This document shows positions 49,617 to 62,244 of a stretch of 64,000 nucleotides of DNA, piece after piece; position 1 is the stretch's first letter, and each line of letters begins with the position of its first letter. The notes beneath the pieces were generated by a model. The model had not been told where the DNA came from. It searched no databases and saw nothing but the letters and a program-made list of their open reading frames with translations. The position numbers and the translations under genes are program-made. The stretch is taken from the NCBI GenBank assembly GCA_029931535.1, contig JAQPZY010001523.1, forward strand, positions 1,628,501-1,692,500. Reading direction: 5' to 3'. The stretch comes from Margaritifera margaritifera. Lineage: Eukaryota; Mollusca; Bivalvia; Unionida; Margaritiferidae.

Positions 49617-49765
49617 CCAGAGCAGAGCACGTGGCTCTCTTATCCACACTGCACTCTCTTCATCATCTAATTCTATCTCAATTTCTGACAGACTGGACAA
49701 AGACAATAATTCAATGTCACTGCCAACACTTCCTAAATCAATATCAATATCGTCCTCTGAAAACC
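49617..49765 (-). other. Acidic coding-like segment, possible exon
   Basis: After TATAATTTTCAG the minus strand reads FSEDDIDIDLGSVGSDIELL, SLSSLSEIEIELDDEESAVW and IREPRALLW, followed by GTGAGA. The acceptor-frame-donor arrangement and strong Asp/Glu/Ser bias look coding. It may be an exon of an unrecognised gene or the acidic N-terminus of a DNA transposase (piggyBac-type proteins have such regions). No homologue is recognised. Confidence 0.3.
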
Positions 49766-49799
49766 TGAAAATTATATTTCAGAATCGTTAGCAAAAGCC

Positions 49800-52700
49800 A
49801 TTGTTTCCACTGTCAACAACTGCATGTACTAACTATCATGTGGTAGAAAATTCCAGAAAATCCCCATGTAGCCATATTTAGTATACGACTTCTTTCACAG
49901 GAAGAACCATCATTTGTTAACTCTATTTGATTAGTTCAATGTCCTTTTACCGTCCATTATTGACATATAAGATCATTTGTAACATGTACAGAGCGGATCT
50001 ATCCGTGACTGAGGTTTAGGGCATATAACCAGCATGCGGATACATCTGCTATGGTGGACAGCAGTGCTTGTTTACAACCGGATTTATGAGTCACTGTGGA
50101 GGCAAGGCACATGTATGCAGTGGATATACACGTCAGTTGTAGTTAAAGAGTTAAATCACAATGGCTCAAAGTATATTTTCTTTCCTGTTTTTGTCTCAGA
50201 AATGACTTGCCAGCGATGATCATCCCAAGCCTCTGACTCAAAGGAAACAGAAAGTTAATAACAATTCTGGGGAGAATAAATCTCCGTAAGTTGCAAGAAA
50301 ATGTAAAGAAGAGTGGCAAAGTGAATACTGTACAAGTGTTTCTCTTTATTCAATATGAGACAACAAATTTTAAACATCAGTTTGCTCCACAACCCCCCCC
50401 CCCACCCCACCCCCAACAATCCCAGCTATGGCTCATGACTCAAAAACTATAGTAAAAGTCATACATATCATGTATGCATTCAGTACCATTTCAGTAACGG
50501 GTGTCATTTTCTATAATTTGACTGCACATACCTTAAATGGCAATTATTCATTTTATTTGGAAGGTCATTTTTTACACCCCCCGAGAAACACATACTGCGA
50601 AACTCGATTTTAAAGTACAAGGACATTTTTGGACAAAGTCAACATATAGGTGTGATCTAGTACAAACCGGACTGAATGTTGCACGCTGTGACATCACAAT
50701 GAAAGCTACGCATGTTGAAAAAAAAAATCGTACAACCCTATAATGTGACAATTAGACCAGACATGCTCTTATCTTGACCCAATTTAGTACCTGGCCACCA
50801 CTGCAAAAGTCCAGAGTGATCACAAATTTTCGTCTGGAAGTGTCTTGATGACAGTTAAGGTGCAAAGCATTCAATAATCAGGATTTAATAGACTTTGGTT
50901 AAACTATATTAGCATTAAATTTTAGAACAACAATTAATATTTAATTTAAGATGAGTAAATGCGCCTACATGACCACACTGACATACATTTTAACGACTAT
51001 CGAGATATCAGATTTTACTCTTTATATTTTCATTTTTACTCTCGAGATTATGGGGTCAAGGGTCAAATGACTCTTCAGTTTGGAAATCTATTGAGAACTC
51101 TGATGAAGACTATTTAAATGCACTTCAACTGTTTGACCACTCTCGCGATTTCTCTCAACCCCAACCCCTATCGAAAATGCCTTTTCGGTTTTGCCATGGC
51201 CTATGTTGCACCTTTGTAATGGTTGAGTTGTCAGCTGGGCATTGTATGTACCTATGTCCCCCTATAATGATACAGATGTTGGGATGTATTAAATTTTGGG
51301 TGACACTGGCAGTTTGGGGAGGGAGCATATCCCCTGGACTACTCAGACCTTCAAAATGCAACACTGACCGACAGCAACACGGTCAGATACTGTTCCGCCC
51401 TATTGTTCTGCGAATTCCAAAATATGTCACATAAATTAACTTATGTATTCTCACAACGTATAACTGATACTTGTAACATTTTGCATTGACTGTGAATACA
51501 TATTTATCGTTTCGTCTTTATTCTACTTTTCATACCTGACTACTAACCTTAGAGAAATGGCCGATAGAGGTCGTAAAGACTAAATTGTGATAATCTCTCA
51601 CAATTATTTAAAATAAATTGACAAAGATGTTTTATAACCAGTCTACAGCTGGTAGACTGTTTTGTGCTCTAATGCCACTTAAAAGAAGGTAATGAAACCA
51701 TTCTTTGACAACCATTCTGATAAATACCAGAAACTTGGAATATACTTATTCTTAGATATATAAACTATTTGTGATAAATTTTGAGATTCGATAGCAAATG
51801 ATCCCATGTGAGTGCAATAAGGAAATATCCCTGTAGATAAAATAAAATACATTTTGAAAACGCGATTTGTATTTTATATAACAGTCTGTGAGCATTTTTA
51901 GTATCTAAAGATGTTATTTAATATAGACACATTATATAATTTGTACAATAATTTTAAACTTATCCCAGAAGCATACTTACAATCACAATCGTAATACATA
52001 TCACTGGCTGTTTAATGTGTGGGAATAAAAAAAAATAGAATATATAATTTGTTTTGCATACAATTATGTTATTAAAGATCCTCCTAGACCGTTTCATCCT
52101 GAAACAAAGCGAAGTTAACTTTTTCCATTAGCATCAAATCGCGCTGAGCATTTAGTATACGGTTAGTAATATATAAGCGATGTAAGTTAAGAAACTCTAG
52201 TTTGCAATTAATTTTTCCTTCGTAGAGTAGTTTCTCTTTGACCGTCACACAGTTTCGATTGGTTTACCGAGAAAAAGATATGATGTCATATAATTTAAAA
52301 TTTTAAAAATTTAAACTAGCTCTTATGGCCCTCTTGTGAAATATATGTGGTGAATTTCAACAAAGCACGTAAACTGTACATTTACCTAACATACAGCATT
52401 TATATTTTACACACATCTGTTTGATTAGAAGAGCCGTCGGTACAGACACACACAGTGGGAAAAATACTAGACAAGGGTGATCACAATGATTTGGAAAAAC
52501 ATTAATTCATATTTAGGTCCGCATTTAGCGCATACGATACACATTTCTTGAAAATCAATAAGGAAATCAGTACAAATCGTCTGCGCTGTCCAAGGTTCGT
52601 CGATCCACTTCTTTCCACACCAAACGAAGTGGATCGATGACTTTTGGCTAGCGAAGATTATTACAACAAAATAAATATAAACAAAAGTCAAGGTATTTTC

Positions 52701-53000
52701 ATAGTAATTTTCCGTGCTTTATCCCTCAGTTCACAATATTTCCAATTATAAGAAATATTTTTTTTTTAAAAATGCAGGATTTCGAATGAACAGTAAACTT
52801 TATAGTATAATTTTGATCATGATGCAAAATATCTGCACAATGTGGAAAAACCCATACTTGTGATTAGCTAGACCGACTTTCCTCTGACTTGAATAAACAA
52901 AATTTGACTTTGTATTTTAAAGATGGTACCATTTATTTGTGCTTTATAGGTTGTTTTATTTTTAAATTTTTCGAGGGGGAATGCCTAAACTAACTCAACG
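49800..53000. other. No gene recognised
   Basis: Includes a dispersed repeat at 51170-51370 (inverted partner 29339) and a stem CGATCCACTTC/GAAGTGGATCG at 52601-52636. Otherwise nothing is seen. Confidence 0.45.
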
Positions 53001-53037
53001 CTTCATAGCGAGGATTGTGCCGATTTGCCGTTAAACC

Positions 53038-53188
53038 CTACATATACATACATACATACATACATACATACATACATACATACATACATACATACATACA
53101 TACATACATACATACATACATACATACATACATACATACATACATACATACATACATACATACATACATACGTACGTACATACATACT
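53038..53188. repeat. (CATA)n microsatellite, ~37 units
   Basis: Nearly perfect ACAT/CATA tetranucleotides, with CGTACGTA near 53170 as the only change. The long open frames on both strands (YIHT, MYVC) are artefacts of the repeat. Confidence 0.99.
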
Positions 53189-53324
53189 ATCTTAAAATCG
53201 ATTGTTTTTATTTGGCTATTAGTGTCAATTTCTAAATGGAAATGCACAGTAATAACCAAATAATAAAAGTCGATTTCCAAGACAGAGGAAAGTCGGCCCC
53301 AGTGACCAGCTTGACTAGAGTCAT

Positions 53325-54075
53325 CAGTTTATTTCACTGATATACCTATAGCTGAACTTGCCTTCCTCAGTCGCTGATATCAGTGAAGGCTTGTAACAAA
53401 TAGCTTTGTAAAAAGGACACAGTATCACACACACACACAAACACATGCATTTTTCGTACCTTGTAATTTTCGAAAATCATTTTAAAAGAATATTTTATTT
53501 ATGCACCAGTGTTCATTCCAGACATGGAACAACTGGGGCTCGAAGGCTCCTACCAGTTCAAAAAGTGACGTCATTTAGAATATATGGGGGTCTATAATGT
53601 CATTGTTTCTTCTTTATTCAATAAAATTCAGCCACGTATCATTCTTAACCTCCCCTACCACGGGCCATCCATATCGGGATTTGAATTCCGCATACTTGAG
53701 AATTCTCCTTTTTTTCCTTCCTGTATGCTACTTTGGAAATAAATGCATCTGTTTGTATTGCAGATTGCTCTGTTTCACAGTAAATCTTGTCTCAAGGTTT
53801 GGAGTCCTCCGTGGAGTTTTAGAGTCTGTAATGTAGTTGTCGTGCTGAGCATTCGATACACTTCTATTATTATATTTAATTGATTTTCTTGTATCCTTTA
53901 AATTATTTTGAACCTATATTAAGTTCCAATTCTCCTTTAATCTCTTCTCCTCTTCATCTCTTTCTTATTTTTCCTCACTTATATACGTGTAGCTGAACTC
54001 GCCTCCCGTAGTCGCCGATATCGGTGAAGCTTCGCAACAAATATCGTTCTAAAAACCGCACAGTATCATGGCCAC
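53325..54075 (+). repeat. Diverged direct duplication, ~660-bp spacing
   Basis: TATA(C/G)CTATAGCTGAACTTGCC...GTCGCTGATATCAGTGAAGG...CACAGTATCA at 53335-53430 recurs as TAGCTGAACTCGCCTCC...GTCGCCGATATCGGTGAAGC...CACAGTATCA at 53988-54072. Confidence 0.85.
53440..53770 (-). repeat. Inverted partner of 47560-47870
   Basis: See 47560; the reverse complement is collinear over about 300 bases. Confidence 0.85.
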
Positions 54076-54077
54076 CA

Positions 54078-54140
<63 letters not shown>
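54078..54140. repeat. (TC)31 microsatellite
   Basis: Uninterrupted TC/CT run. Confidence 0.99.
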
Positions 54141-54144
<4 letters not shown>

Positions 54145-54387
54145 AGTTGTAAAACTTGATTCATAAAAGAGAACTGTTCATCTTAGCTGTACAACCCACT
54201 GTGCCGTCTGCATTCGCCAGCCATCTCATGCATAAGCTGAAAGGTTTCTCTCACTGATTTATCGATATACACCTCGCTATGCATGAGAACAAGTTTTTCA
54301 AATTATAGCAAGACGTGGTGTAACATAAACTGCGCTAGCTAATCACTAAATTTTGATCACCTCAGCAACAACTTCATTAACAGCAAC

Positions 54388-54452
54388 AGTACTACTGCTG
54401 CTGCTACTACTACTACCACCACTAATAATAATAATAATAATAGTAGTAGTAG

Positions 54453-54483
<31 letters not shown>

Positions 54484-54484
54484 T
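54388..54484. repeat. Compound trinucleotide microsatellite
   Basis: ACTACTGCTGCTGCTACTAC, then (ACC), (AAT)n, (AGT)n, (AAT)n in sequence. Confidence 0.97.
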
Positions 54485-54766
54485 ATAAATAGAATAAAGT
54501 ATATGTTTATATTTTTAGTTGTTAGCATTGCCTTTCTTTTTCTGGTCTGAATGAAATCTAAAGCTTGCCAAGAACACTCTGGATCTTGTTCTAAACTTAT
54601 TTGACTGTGTCCACGTAATTACTTGTCATTTTTGTCCTCTTTGAGCAGCAAACATATTTTAACCAAAAATTGATTTTTGTTCTTCTTCTCTCTTGTTCAG
54701 GTTGACATATTTTAAAATTGTTCTACAAATCGATTTCACATAAAGTTGAGTCTTCATGTCAGGGTT

Positions 54767-55055
54767 AGAGTACGTTATGTAGGTGTGGTGCTGTGTATTT
54801 GATGTATTTGATGTAGAGTACGTTATGTAGGTGTGGTGCTGTGTATTTGATGTATTTGATGTAGAGTACGTTATGTAGGTGTGGTGCTGTGTATTTGATG
54901 TATTTGATGTAGAGTACGTTATGTAGGTGTGGTGCTGTGTATTTGATGTATTTGATGTAGAGTACGTTATGTAGGTGTGGTGCTGTGTATTTGATGTATT
55001 TGATGTAGAGTACGTTATGTAGGTGTGGTGCTGTGTATTTGATGTATACTTCTAT
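54767..55055. repeat. 48-bp minisatellite, six near-identical units
   Basis: Unit AGTACGTTATGTAGGTGTGG continuing TGCTGTGTATTTGATGTATT and TGATGTAG. Units are identical as far as I can see. The minus strand is open through all six (16-residue YIKYIKYTAPHLHNVL). A single diverged unit is at ~53816-53870. Confidence 0.97.
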
Positions 55056-55506
55056 AATCAGCATTAAGTTCCAATTTTCGTCTTCCCCTTTTTCTCCTCT
55101 TTCTTACATTCTTCTTCTTTTGTGTAGGCGTGTATGATGGTGCCTTTTCGGTTTGTCACTAACTTCATTGTTCTTAGATTGATGATTTTAATATCCATTA
55201 TATATCTGGCATATTAAAGGTGTTATCAAACAAGTGTCTCATTCTGTGGCATACCATTCCACATTCATTTGGAAAAATATTCTTGAATTTTATATTGATG
55301 CAGGTCAAAATGTCTCCTTTGAGCGTTAACTTCTATATAAAATAAAAACATGCACAAAATCTTTCCCCACACTAACCCCAGTGACATGTTCATGAATTCA
55401 TATTTTCTACAGTACAAAGATTTGAAACACTGTTAAAACATTTTGAACTCATCGGATAAATATGGTGTTTAACATATGTGATGCATATGTTATTATTGGT
55501 CCATGT

Positions 55507-55650
55507 ACCGTATATACCCATTTATAAGTCAGGTCCAACTGCAAATAACATAGACCCTGATCTGCTGTCGCATAATGAAACATAAGATCTATATTGATTG
55601 AACCCATAGTGCAATGAGTTGTAGACTACTGGGTCTACAGATTATGGACA
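55507..55650. mobile_element. Partial MITE related to 36918-37137
   Basis: TACCGTATATACCCATTTAT, CATAGACCCTGATCTGCTGT and CGCATAATG match the 36918 element. The right terminus is not clear. Confidence 0.65.
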
Positions 55651-55807
55651 TTGTTTTGTGATTATCCAGGCTCAAGTAGTCGTCACAATTGCACAACATA
55701 GTTTAATCAATAAGGTATTAATATGTATAAAAGCTATCAACCCAATCAGATCCCGATCAGCTAATGACCGTTAATTTCATTCTGAGCCTTGGTAAAACCT
55801 GCTCCCT

Positions 55808-55926
55808 GTTTAAGTGTGGTCTAGGCCTTTAAGCCATGTTTAAGTGTTGTCTAGGCTTTTAAGCCATGTTTAAGTGTGGTCTAGGCCTTTAAGCCATGTT
55901 TATGTGGGGTCTAAGCCTTGTTTAAG
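55808..55926. repeat. 30-bp minisatellite, ~4 units
   Basis: Unit GTTTAAGTGTGGTCTAGGCC then TTTAAGCCAT, with a few substitutions. Confidence 0.93.
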
Positions 55927-55929
55927 TCA

Positions 55930-56434
55930 AGCGAGTAGTGGAGAGTAGTAAGAGCTACACAAGTTAAAAAATGTTAAATTATATTTTTAAAATCTCGCAT
56001 CCGTATAGGAGAGCATTTCTGGACAATTCCTTTTTAAAAGACAAAATACACTCTACTTCCTAAAGCATAATGATATTCTGAGATGGACCACTAGATGGAG
56101 AAAACAAAATACACCAGAACTTCTAGACCATAGTGATATTTCAGACACGAGCAACTCATATTTTCATAACTACTAAAAATACACTCTTGATTCTAGACAA
56201 CATTTTAATTTCGTCATTTATTAGAGCGCATTTTAGTACAACATAAATAATGGCACAAAGCTATATTGTGAATAGATTCAACAGTTTTCTGAACGGTGGA
56301 GCCCACTCTGATTACACTCGTGTGCATAAATCCCTGTACAATTCCAATAATAGTGGTCGGTTTGTTCGCCACGCGAGCGTTGATGCAAATCATGATCGTG
56401 ATAAGTAATCATGATAAACAATCGTGCATTCAAG

Positions 56435-56469
<35 letters not shown>

Positions 56470-57240
56470 ATTCAAACAGCTGCCTGGTTAATGAAGTTGA
56501 TGATGTATATTACTCCTCAAATATAAAGTAAATTAGTGTTAGTTTATGGTACTATATTTATATATATAAAAAAATTTCAAAAAATCATCCATAACCCTAT
56601 TTTTGTCAGGCGAGTTCTGTAAATTCACATAACCAGATGGTTTGCAATTCCCTGTAGGTAATACATCATTTCCCTAGCTTGAGTCGTAATGTAATAGAAT
56701 GTACTTTTTTTTCCGTCACACGAAATCTCCGGCTTTTTCTGGGTTAAAATTAGTTGAGTTTCTATAAAATCCGCCCCAGAACATGATGTTATGTAATTTC
56801 CATAGGCCGTAATGCTAAAAGTTGGAGTATTGATTTATCTATGTCCTAGGAAGTCGATGGTATTTTGCTTTTAACAAATGAGTGGTCCAGCTCAGAAATA
56901 TCACTATGGTCTAGGAAGTCGAGGGTATTTTGTTTTAAAAATGTAATCTGTCCAGCTCTGAAATATCACTATGGTCAAGGAAGTCGATGGTATTTTGTTT
57001 TTTAAAACATGAAAAGCATAAATCAAAGAAAAAAATTCTATATAGGGAGCAGCCTATTTGTAACAAGTTTGATATCTAAAATAAAAGAAAAAATCCGAAT
57101 TTAATATAAGACAGTCATTTTTTCAGGTCAATAATTCTTATAATTTAAATTAAAATTAGACACGTGCGAAGGTGGTTTGCGAGTTTATCTCGCTTGATGA
57201 AGCGAATTTCCAAACTTCAAAAATGAATGTTGCATCGTAA
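55930..57240. other. Repeat-derived DNA
   Basis: Three ~75-bp units built on AGAAATATCACTATGGTC(T/A)AGGAAGTCGA at 56840-57000, with related reverse-complement units at 56050-56150, and (GT)14 at 56437-56464. No coding region. Confidence 0.6.
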
Positions 57241-57282
57241 GATTTCTAAACATATATAAAGTGGAAGACACTGACGTAATTT

Positions 57283-57740
57283 CAAGGGAGGTAACTCGAA
57301 CGGATTCTCTATGTCCACGGTGGTTGTGAGCTGTCACTTGTACAATTATTGAATAATTATATAAGAGTTTGGATTAACCTGACTCTATATTAATTGTATA
57401 GTCTTTAATAGAACGAGTTAAATTGAATTTATAATCTCTATTCGTTATGGATTCACGTCACTGTTTAGTAGGTGAATGAGTCGTTTAATTAGACAAATCA
57501 GTGTCGCTCCAATATTGTTTCTTGTCTACAAGACTACTGTATAACTGGTATTGATGACTCCATTCCATCCTTTTGTTCAAATTCATCATTCAGTATAACT
57601 CAGTAAATTCATTATAAAGCAATCAAACTGTGATGAGATTTAATCAATCCATCATTGATTTGAGTGGGAAAGGCTGAATAGATATTCAAGGAGTATGACC
57701 TGTGTGCATTTGATCAGCAGATATTGATACTTCCTTGATG
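57283..57740 (+). promoter_or_regulatory. Probable SYS1 5' flank / 5'UTR
   Basis: Relatively non-repetitive DNA directly before SYS1. It holds AAGGGAGGTAACTC at about 57289, which resembles a motif often seen in molluscan transcripts (recollection, not checked). A possible acceptor TTTGATCAGCAG ends near 57720, so a 5'UTR intron is possible. No TATA box at a convincing distance was identified. Confidence 0.3.
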
Positions 57741-57775
57741 TAATGATAGACTTCTTACGGCGATATTTTTGGAAG

Positions 57776-57937
57776 ATGCCGGGACACTTCAGAAGCAATG
57801 TATGGGACCCAATTCATATAGCGGCCCAGATAGTGGCAATGCAGTGTCAATACTATGTTACACTTGGTTTTTGGGTGGCAGTCTTGGACTTCATAGTGGG
57901 TTATGATGTGTCAATAGATCAGATGTTTACTCAAGCA
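57776..57937 (+). CDS. SYS1: SYS1 Golgi trafficking protein, coding exon 1
   Basis: Fifty-four codons, ending CAAGCA before donor GTAAGT (phase 0). The protein starts MPGHFRSNVWDPIHIAAQIV and continues with QCQYYVTLGFWVAVLDFIVG and SIDQMF, aligning along its length with human SYS1 (MAGQFRSYVWDPLLILSQIV, then DQMF). SYS1 is a four-helix Golgi membrane protein that recruits the small GTPase ARFRP1 (Arl3 in yeast) to the trans-Golgi. This exon holds the cytosolic N-terminus and the first membrane segment. An in-frame ATG eleven codons upstream (57743) would add MIDFLRRYFWK; the downstream ATG is preferred because it matches the family start. It is divergent from COX4. Confidence 0.92.
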
Positions 57938-59189
57938 GTAAGTTCTCTCTTGCTTTGTACTGTTATAGAATCATATATGCTTAATGGCAACCAACGTACA
58001 TGATCTGGAAAAAATGTAATAACCATTTCTGAGGGATACACATGTATACATATTTTCTAAATAGTATTTAAATTACTCAACTAACGAGAAAGGGAAAGCA
58101 TAACTGTCACCAAAAATTACCCTGAGAATCTCTTACACTAAAGTCTAACATGAATACCATTTAACAAAAGAGGTCCATTCAGCTAAGATCTGTAGAAAGT
58201 GGCCTTTGATACCTTGACTGCACATGCACTCATTTCTATCAGTAAAAAAGGGAAACCAGGGATTTACAAATCCACTTACCTGGCAATTTGGTTTGGGCAA
58301 GCTTGAGTTTGCAAGGCACTTGCCCACGGGCAAGTCCCAAAAATTGAAAGAGGGATACCAGATACAAGAAATTTTATTTAACGTCGGGGGTCTGGATAAA
58401 ATACAGTAGCACTGTGCAAGCTAATTCACTGACAAGGATTGTGTTCAGTTCCTAATACTTTATGTTCTGCAAGTTTTATACCCTGTGATCTCACCACAGT
58501 ACATATACATACTTGCCATATTCCCAGACAGTGTTGGGGGGTTTTTGAGACTCAAAAAGTGTTTTGAGGTCCCATGGGGGGTCAGTGTGTGTGACCCCCA
58601 AAAGCGACGTCATCCAAATGAGAATAAGTTACCTTTTCAAATCAGCCTATAGCAAATGACTGGAAATTCAAATCTGAATAAAAGAAAATACCATCTGTTT
58701 TCTCTGAAGCATTAATATACTTACAACAACAAAAAATTTTTTAAAAAAAAGGTCAACTTGGAATTGTCAAATAACATCACCACAAACATGGTCACAACCT
58801 CACAGACATTAAATACAAAATAACAATACACCAAGTTACTGTCTTTAAAATCCATTGGACAGTGGAATATAGTTTTAATTACATGTCGTCTTTGCTGCTT
58901 TCATTAGTTGGTCTGACGGTAATGCAAGTGTCATAAACATTTAAGGTTTGTGGTATTCAGCCGAGTTGCTAAAGTCTTTGACCGCCGCTATTGTAATGTA
59001 TTTTCGAGGTTAAATTCACCCCTACGGCAGTGAAGATTTAATTTATTTTCAGGCTGAATTAATGAAAAAAGGTACCAATTTATGCAAATACACAATTTGT
59101 CATTTGATTAATGATTTAATAGTTTTATATTATTAAAATTCCATGGTGCAGTTCATTTCAGGTTAACCAGATATTCAAAGATCTTGATG

Positions 59190-59365
59190 TTTTCATGAGT
59201 TACTTGATCACATGATAAAACGTTTATTGCAATCTTGTAAATGTCCAAGGAAAATATGAGAAAGTTAAGGTGACAAAACTGTTGAAGCAAATAACATTAT
59301 CTCATTTTTTTTAGCACTTCTAGTGGATTATGTACTACAATATTCCTTTGTCCCTCAAAAATTAG
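59190..59365 (-). repeat. Inverted partner of 48880-49050
   Basis: TGATCACATGATAAAACG, AAATGTCCAAGGAAAATATG and GTGGATTATGTACTACAAT recur in reverse complement at 48880-49050. Confidence 0.7.
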
Positions 59366-61224
59366 ACTTCAAAGAAACGTTGCGGCTGATCACAAACTTT
59401 AATAAAGATTGTTTCAACATTCTCACTCATTGCAGTCGGTGATGTGTATGTAATAACATTTGTTTTTCAACACGCATCTGTTTGATGTACTTAACTTAAG
59501 ACAAATTGGGTTGTTCCACTTAGTGTACTTTACCTATGCAAATTAGCCTAATGGGGTCTCCCTCAGCAGTGGTCAAAGGATTTGACATGACACATCACCC
59601 TAACTATTGTGAGTCAATTCAGTAAATCTCTGAAAGGTGTCTGTTTATCGCTGACCGCCTTACCTTTTAATTGTCTCTAAAACATCTGTATAAACTGCCC
59701 CGAGGATAGTTTTACATGAGCTCTGAGCAAGACTGTTCACTGTTTATACATACCACAGATTACGGGCATATATCATTGTGATCAAGAAATGTACTTTTTT
59801 TGTGTGAACATTTTTGTTGTTGCTAAGATTGCTGAAAATCGTGTTTTTGAAAACACAACCGTGTCGGGGGGTTTGGGAGTCCAAAATCATGTTTTTCGCA
59901 TGACACGTCGTGTTATGGCATGTATGCATATATCAGCACCTTTATTTAGCATTTATATGTAGCACATTCTTCTTCAGCATAGCTGGCTGCAGTTTCTTTC
60001 ATCAATTTTATGTCATTTCCATCTTTTAGTCAATGTCAAGGTCAGTCTCACATTTTTTCATGGAGATGTGATAATGTGAATATTTACTACTTAAAGCAAG
60101 TTTTAACAAATAAGGAATAAATAGTTATATTTTAACTTATCAGTTACATTTTAATCGTAATATTTATACGTATCCAGGATTCGCCGACTTTCAGGTTGTA
60201 AGTTGGCTTGGGCAGTTTGTCAGAGTGCCGACTCTAAACAATCGGCTTTTCAAAGATTGTTTTGATGCATGTTGCCGATTTTATGGTGAGTAGGTGTTAA
60301 TTGCTAATAATACAATTTGTAAGATTTCTTTGACAGGTCTGTTTGGAAATAAAAGGCACTCTGTATTGATTAACTACTGGGAGGATTTAATTCAAAGTGT
60401 GGTTGATGTTACATAAATGTAGCACCAACAAGCGGTGTATATGATATGTTGTTTACATGATAATTACAGGAGATCAATACACACTGCTTGGCAAACAATT
60501 AAATGCACAAAAGTAAGTCATTTCAGATCATTCTCAAAAGTCAGATTCTCAAATATTTTGATGCATGTAGCCAATTTCAAGGTGTCTGCATGATAATTGT
60601 TAAGTAAATGGATAAAATAAGTGTTCACAAATCCTTCAGCTGTGAGCATAAATAAATCATTACAAACAGTCTAGCTTTCATTCTTTTTTTTCTTCTCCCT
60701 CTCTCTTACGTAAACTGTAGCTATTTCCAAATCCTTTTTTACCTATCCATTTATCTGTCTATATACATGTACATGTCTGCTTTTGATCTTCTAATTATAT
60801 CTGCAATCTAATCTTTATAATCTACATATCTAACTACATGCATTATTTACATATTTTTTTTATAACTTTAATTATTGGCATATGGTTTTAATGTGCCAAC
60901 AGAGATACAAAGAAAACAAAAGTTTCAATAAATATAAAGCAATTTCCTTAAAATAGATCATATTTTATATTATTGCTTTACTTATGCTGGGATATTATGT
61001 TAGGAGCAAGCTCAGATTTTCCAAGGGCAAGTTTAATTTTCCAGTCAGCTTGCATTCAAAAGGGTCACTGCCAGCTCTTGCTAAAAGTATATGTTTACTG
61101 AACCTGAGAAGTCAAAGTAACTGTGGCTAATACAAGTGCTGACAACTAAAGATGTATATTTTACAACCTTACTGGGTGAAGCACTTCAAATGGTATGTGC
61201 ACTAGTTACTTAAGTTCTGCTAAA

Positions 61225-61318
61225 TCTGGTATTACTGAGTCTGGTATTACTGAGTCGGGTATTATTCAGTTTGGTTTTACTGAGTCTGGTATTACTGAGT
61301 CGGGTATTTTACTCAGGG
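61225..61318. repeat. 15-bp minisatellite, ~6 units
   Basis: Unit TCTGGTATTACTGAG with a TCGGGTATTATTCAG variant; a multiple of three, so it stays open on the plus strand. Confidence 0.93.
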
Positions 61319-61566
61319 TGTTCAATACCATACATACCATGTAAGACAACCTCAACAATTGTAAGCACAGACCTTTGAAACTCTATCATTGCAGTAGGAA
61401 AATGTCAGAATAAAATGCAAAACAATTAACCCAATATGGTCACATATATAATACGAAAAGGTTGACAACCAATTTTCAAGGTGTGTAGGGGTGCAGAATA
61501 AAACGTCATTTTTATTTGATGCCATTCAAAATATTTTTAAAAATCCTGCATAGCATAAAAGAAGGA

Positions 61567-62187
61567 GTGCTAATTGTCCATCCGCTGCAATAGCATGTAG
61601 TGTAAGAATGGTAGTTCCAAAGTAGTCCAGAAGAAATCGCTGTTGAAACAGCATGAGAAAGTTCAGTCTGACTTCATTTCCAATGTCAAGGTACACGTGT
61701 GCCTGCTACAGAATAGTCATTTAGTATTTTAATCCGAAATGTTTTATAAACAAATTATAAACAGTGCAATCTTTCTTTATTTACAAATCTATACATTTAT
61801 TACTCACACTCTGTTTGCATCTTGATAAGCAAAATTTTAAATTCAAACTAAACGATGTATGGAACCTGAATTATCTCACTTTGCTATTTACATATAACAA
61901 TGTTCACAACAATACCTCAAAACAAATAAAAACCGTTTTTATTTTATATTGAGTAATGAATTTATAGATTTGTAATAAAGAAAGATAGCACTGTTTATTA
62001 TTTTTTATAAAACATTTAAGATTTAAATACTGTGCAACTATTCTGCAACATACACATGCAACCTTCACCTTGGAAATGAAGTCAGACTGAACTTTCTCAT
62101 CCTGTTTCAACTGCAATTTCTTCTGGATTACTTTGGAACTACCATTCTTACAGTACATGCTATTGTGGTGGATGGACAATTAGCATG
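61567..62187. repeat. Palindrome with ~245-bp arms in SYS1 intron 1
   Basis: Left arm 61567-61810 (TGCTAATTGTCCATCCGCTG to TTATTACTCA) and right arm 61946-62187 are reverse complements at roughly 85 percent by eye, separated by ~135 bases. A third fragment TTCTCATGCTGTTTCAACAG lies just after at 62196. Sense transcription of SYS1 would give a long RNA hairpin. Confidence 0.93.
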
Positions 62188-62244
62188 GAGTCACTGAATT
62201 TTCTCATGCTGTTTCAACAGTGGTTAATGGATCCCCTGTTGGAG

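Larger units (their letters stand above)
57938..61560. other. SYS1 intron 1, mostly unassigned
   Basis: Contains a small perfect palindrome ACTTGCCCACGGGCAAGT at 58318-58335, the dispersed repeat at 59190-59365 and a 15-bp array at 61225. No gene is recognised. Confidence 0.5.

Noticed and set aside
53003..53280. Long ORFs on both strands (YIHT and MYVC repeats)
   Set aside because: They are translations of (CATA)n in different frames.
54765..55064. 99-codon ORF with 16-residue repeats
   Set aside because: 48 is divisible by three, so the minisatellite is open by arithmetic; no start context or expression signal.
57743..57775. Upstream in-frame ATG as SYS1 start
   Set aside because: It adds 11 residues not present in the family; the ATG at 57776 aligns with the known N-terminus.
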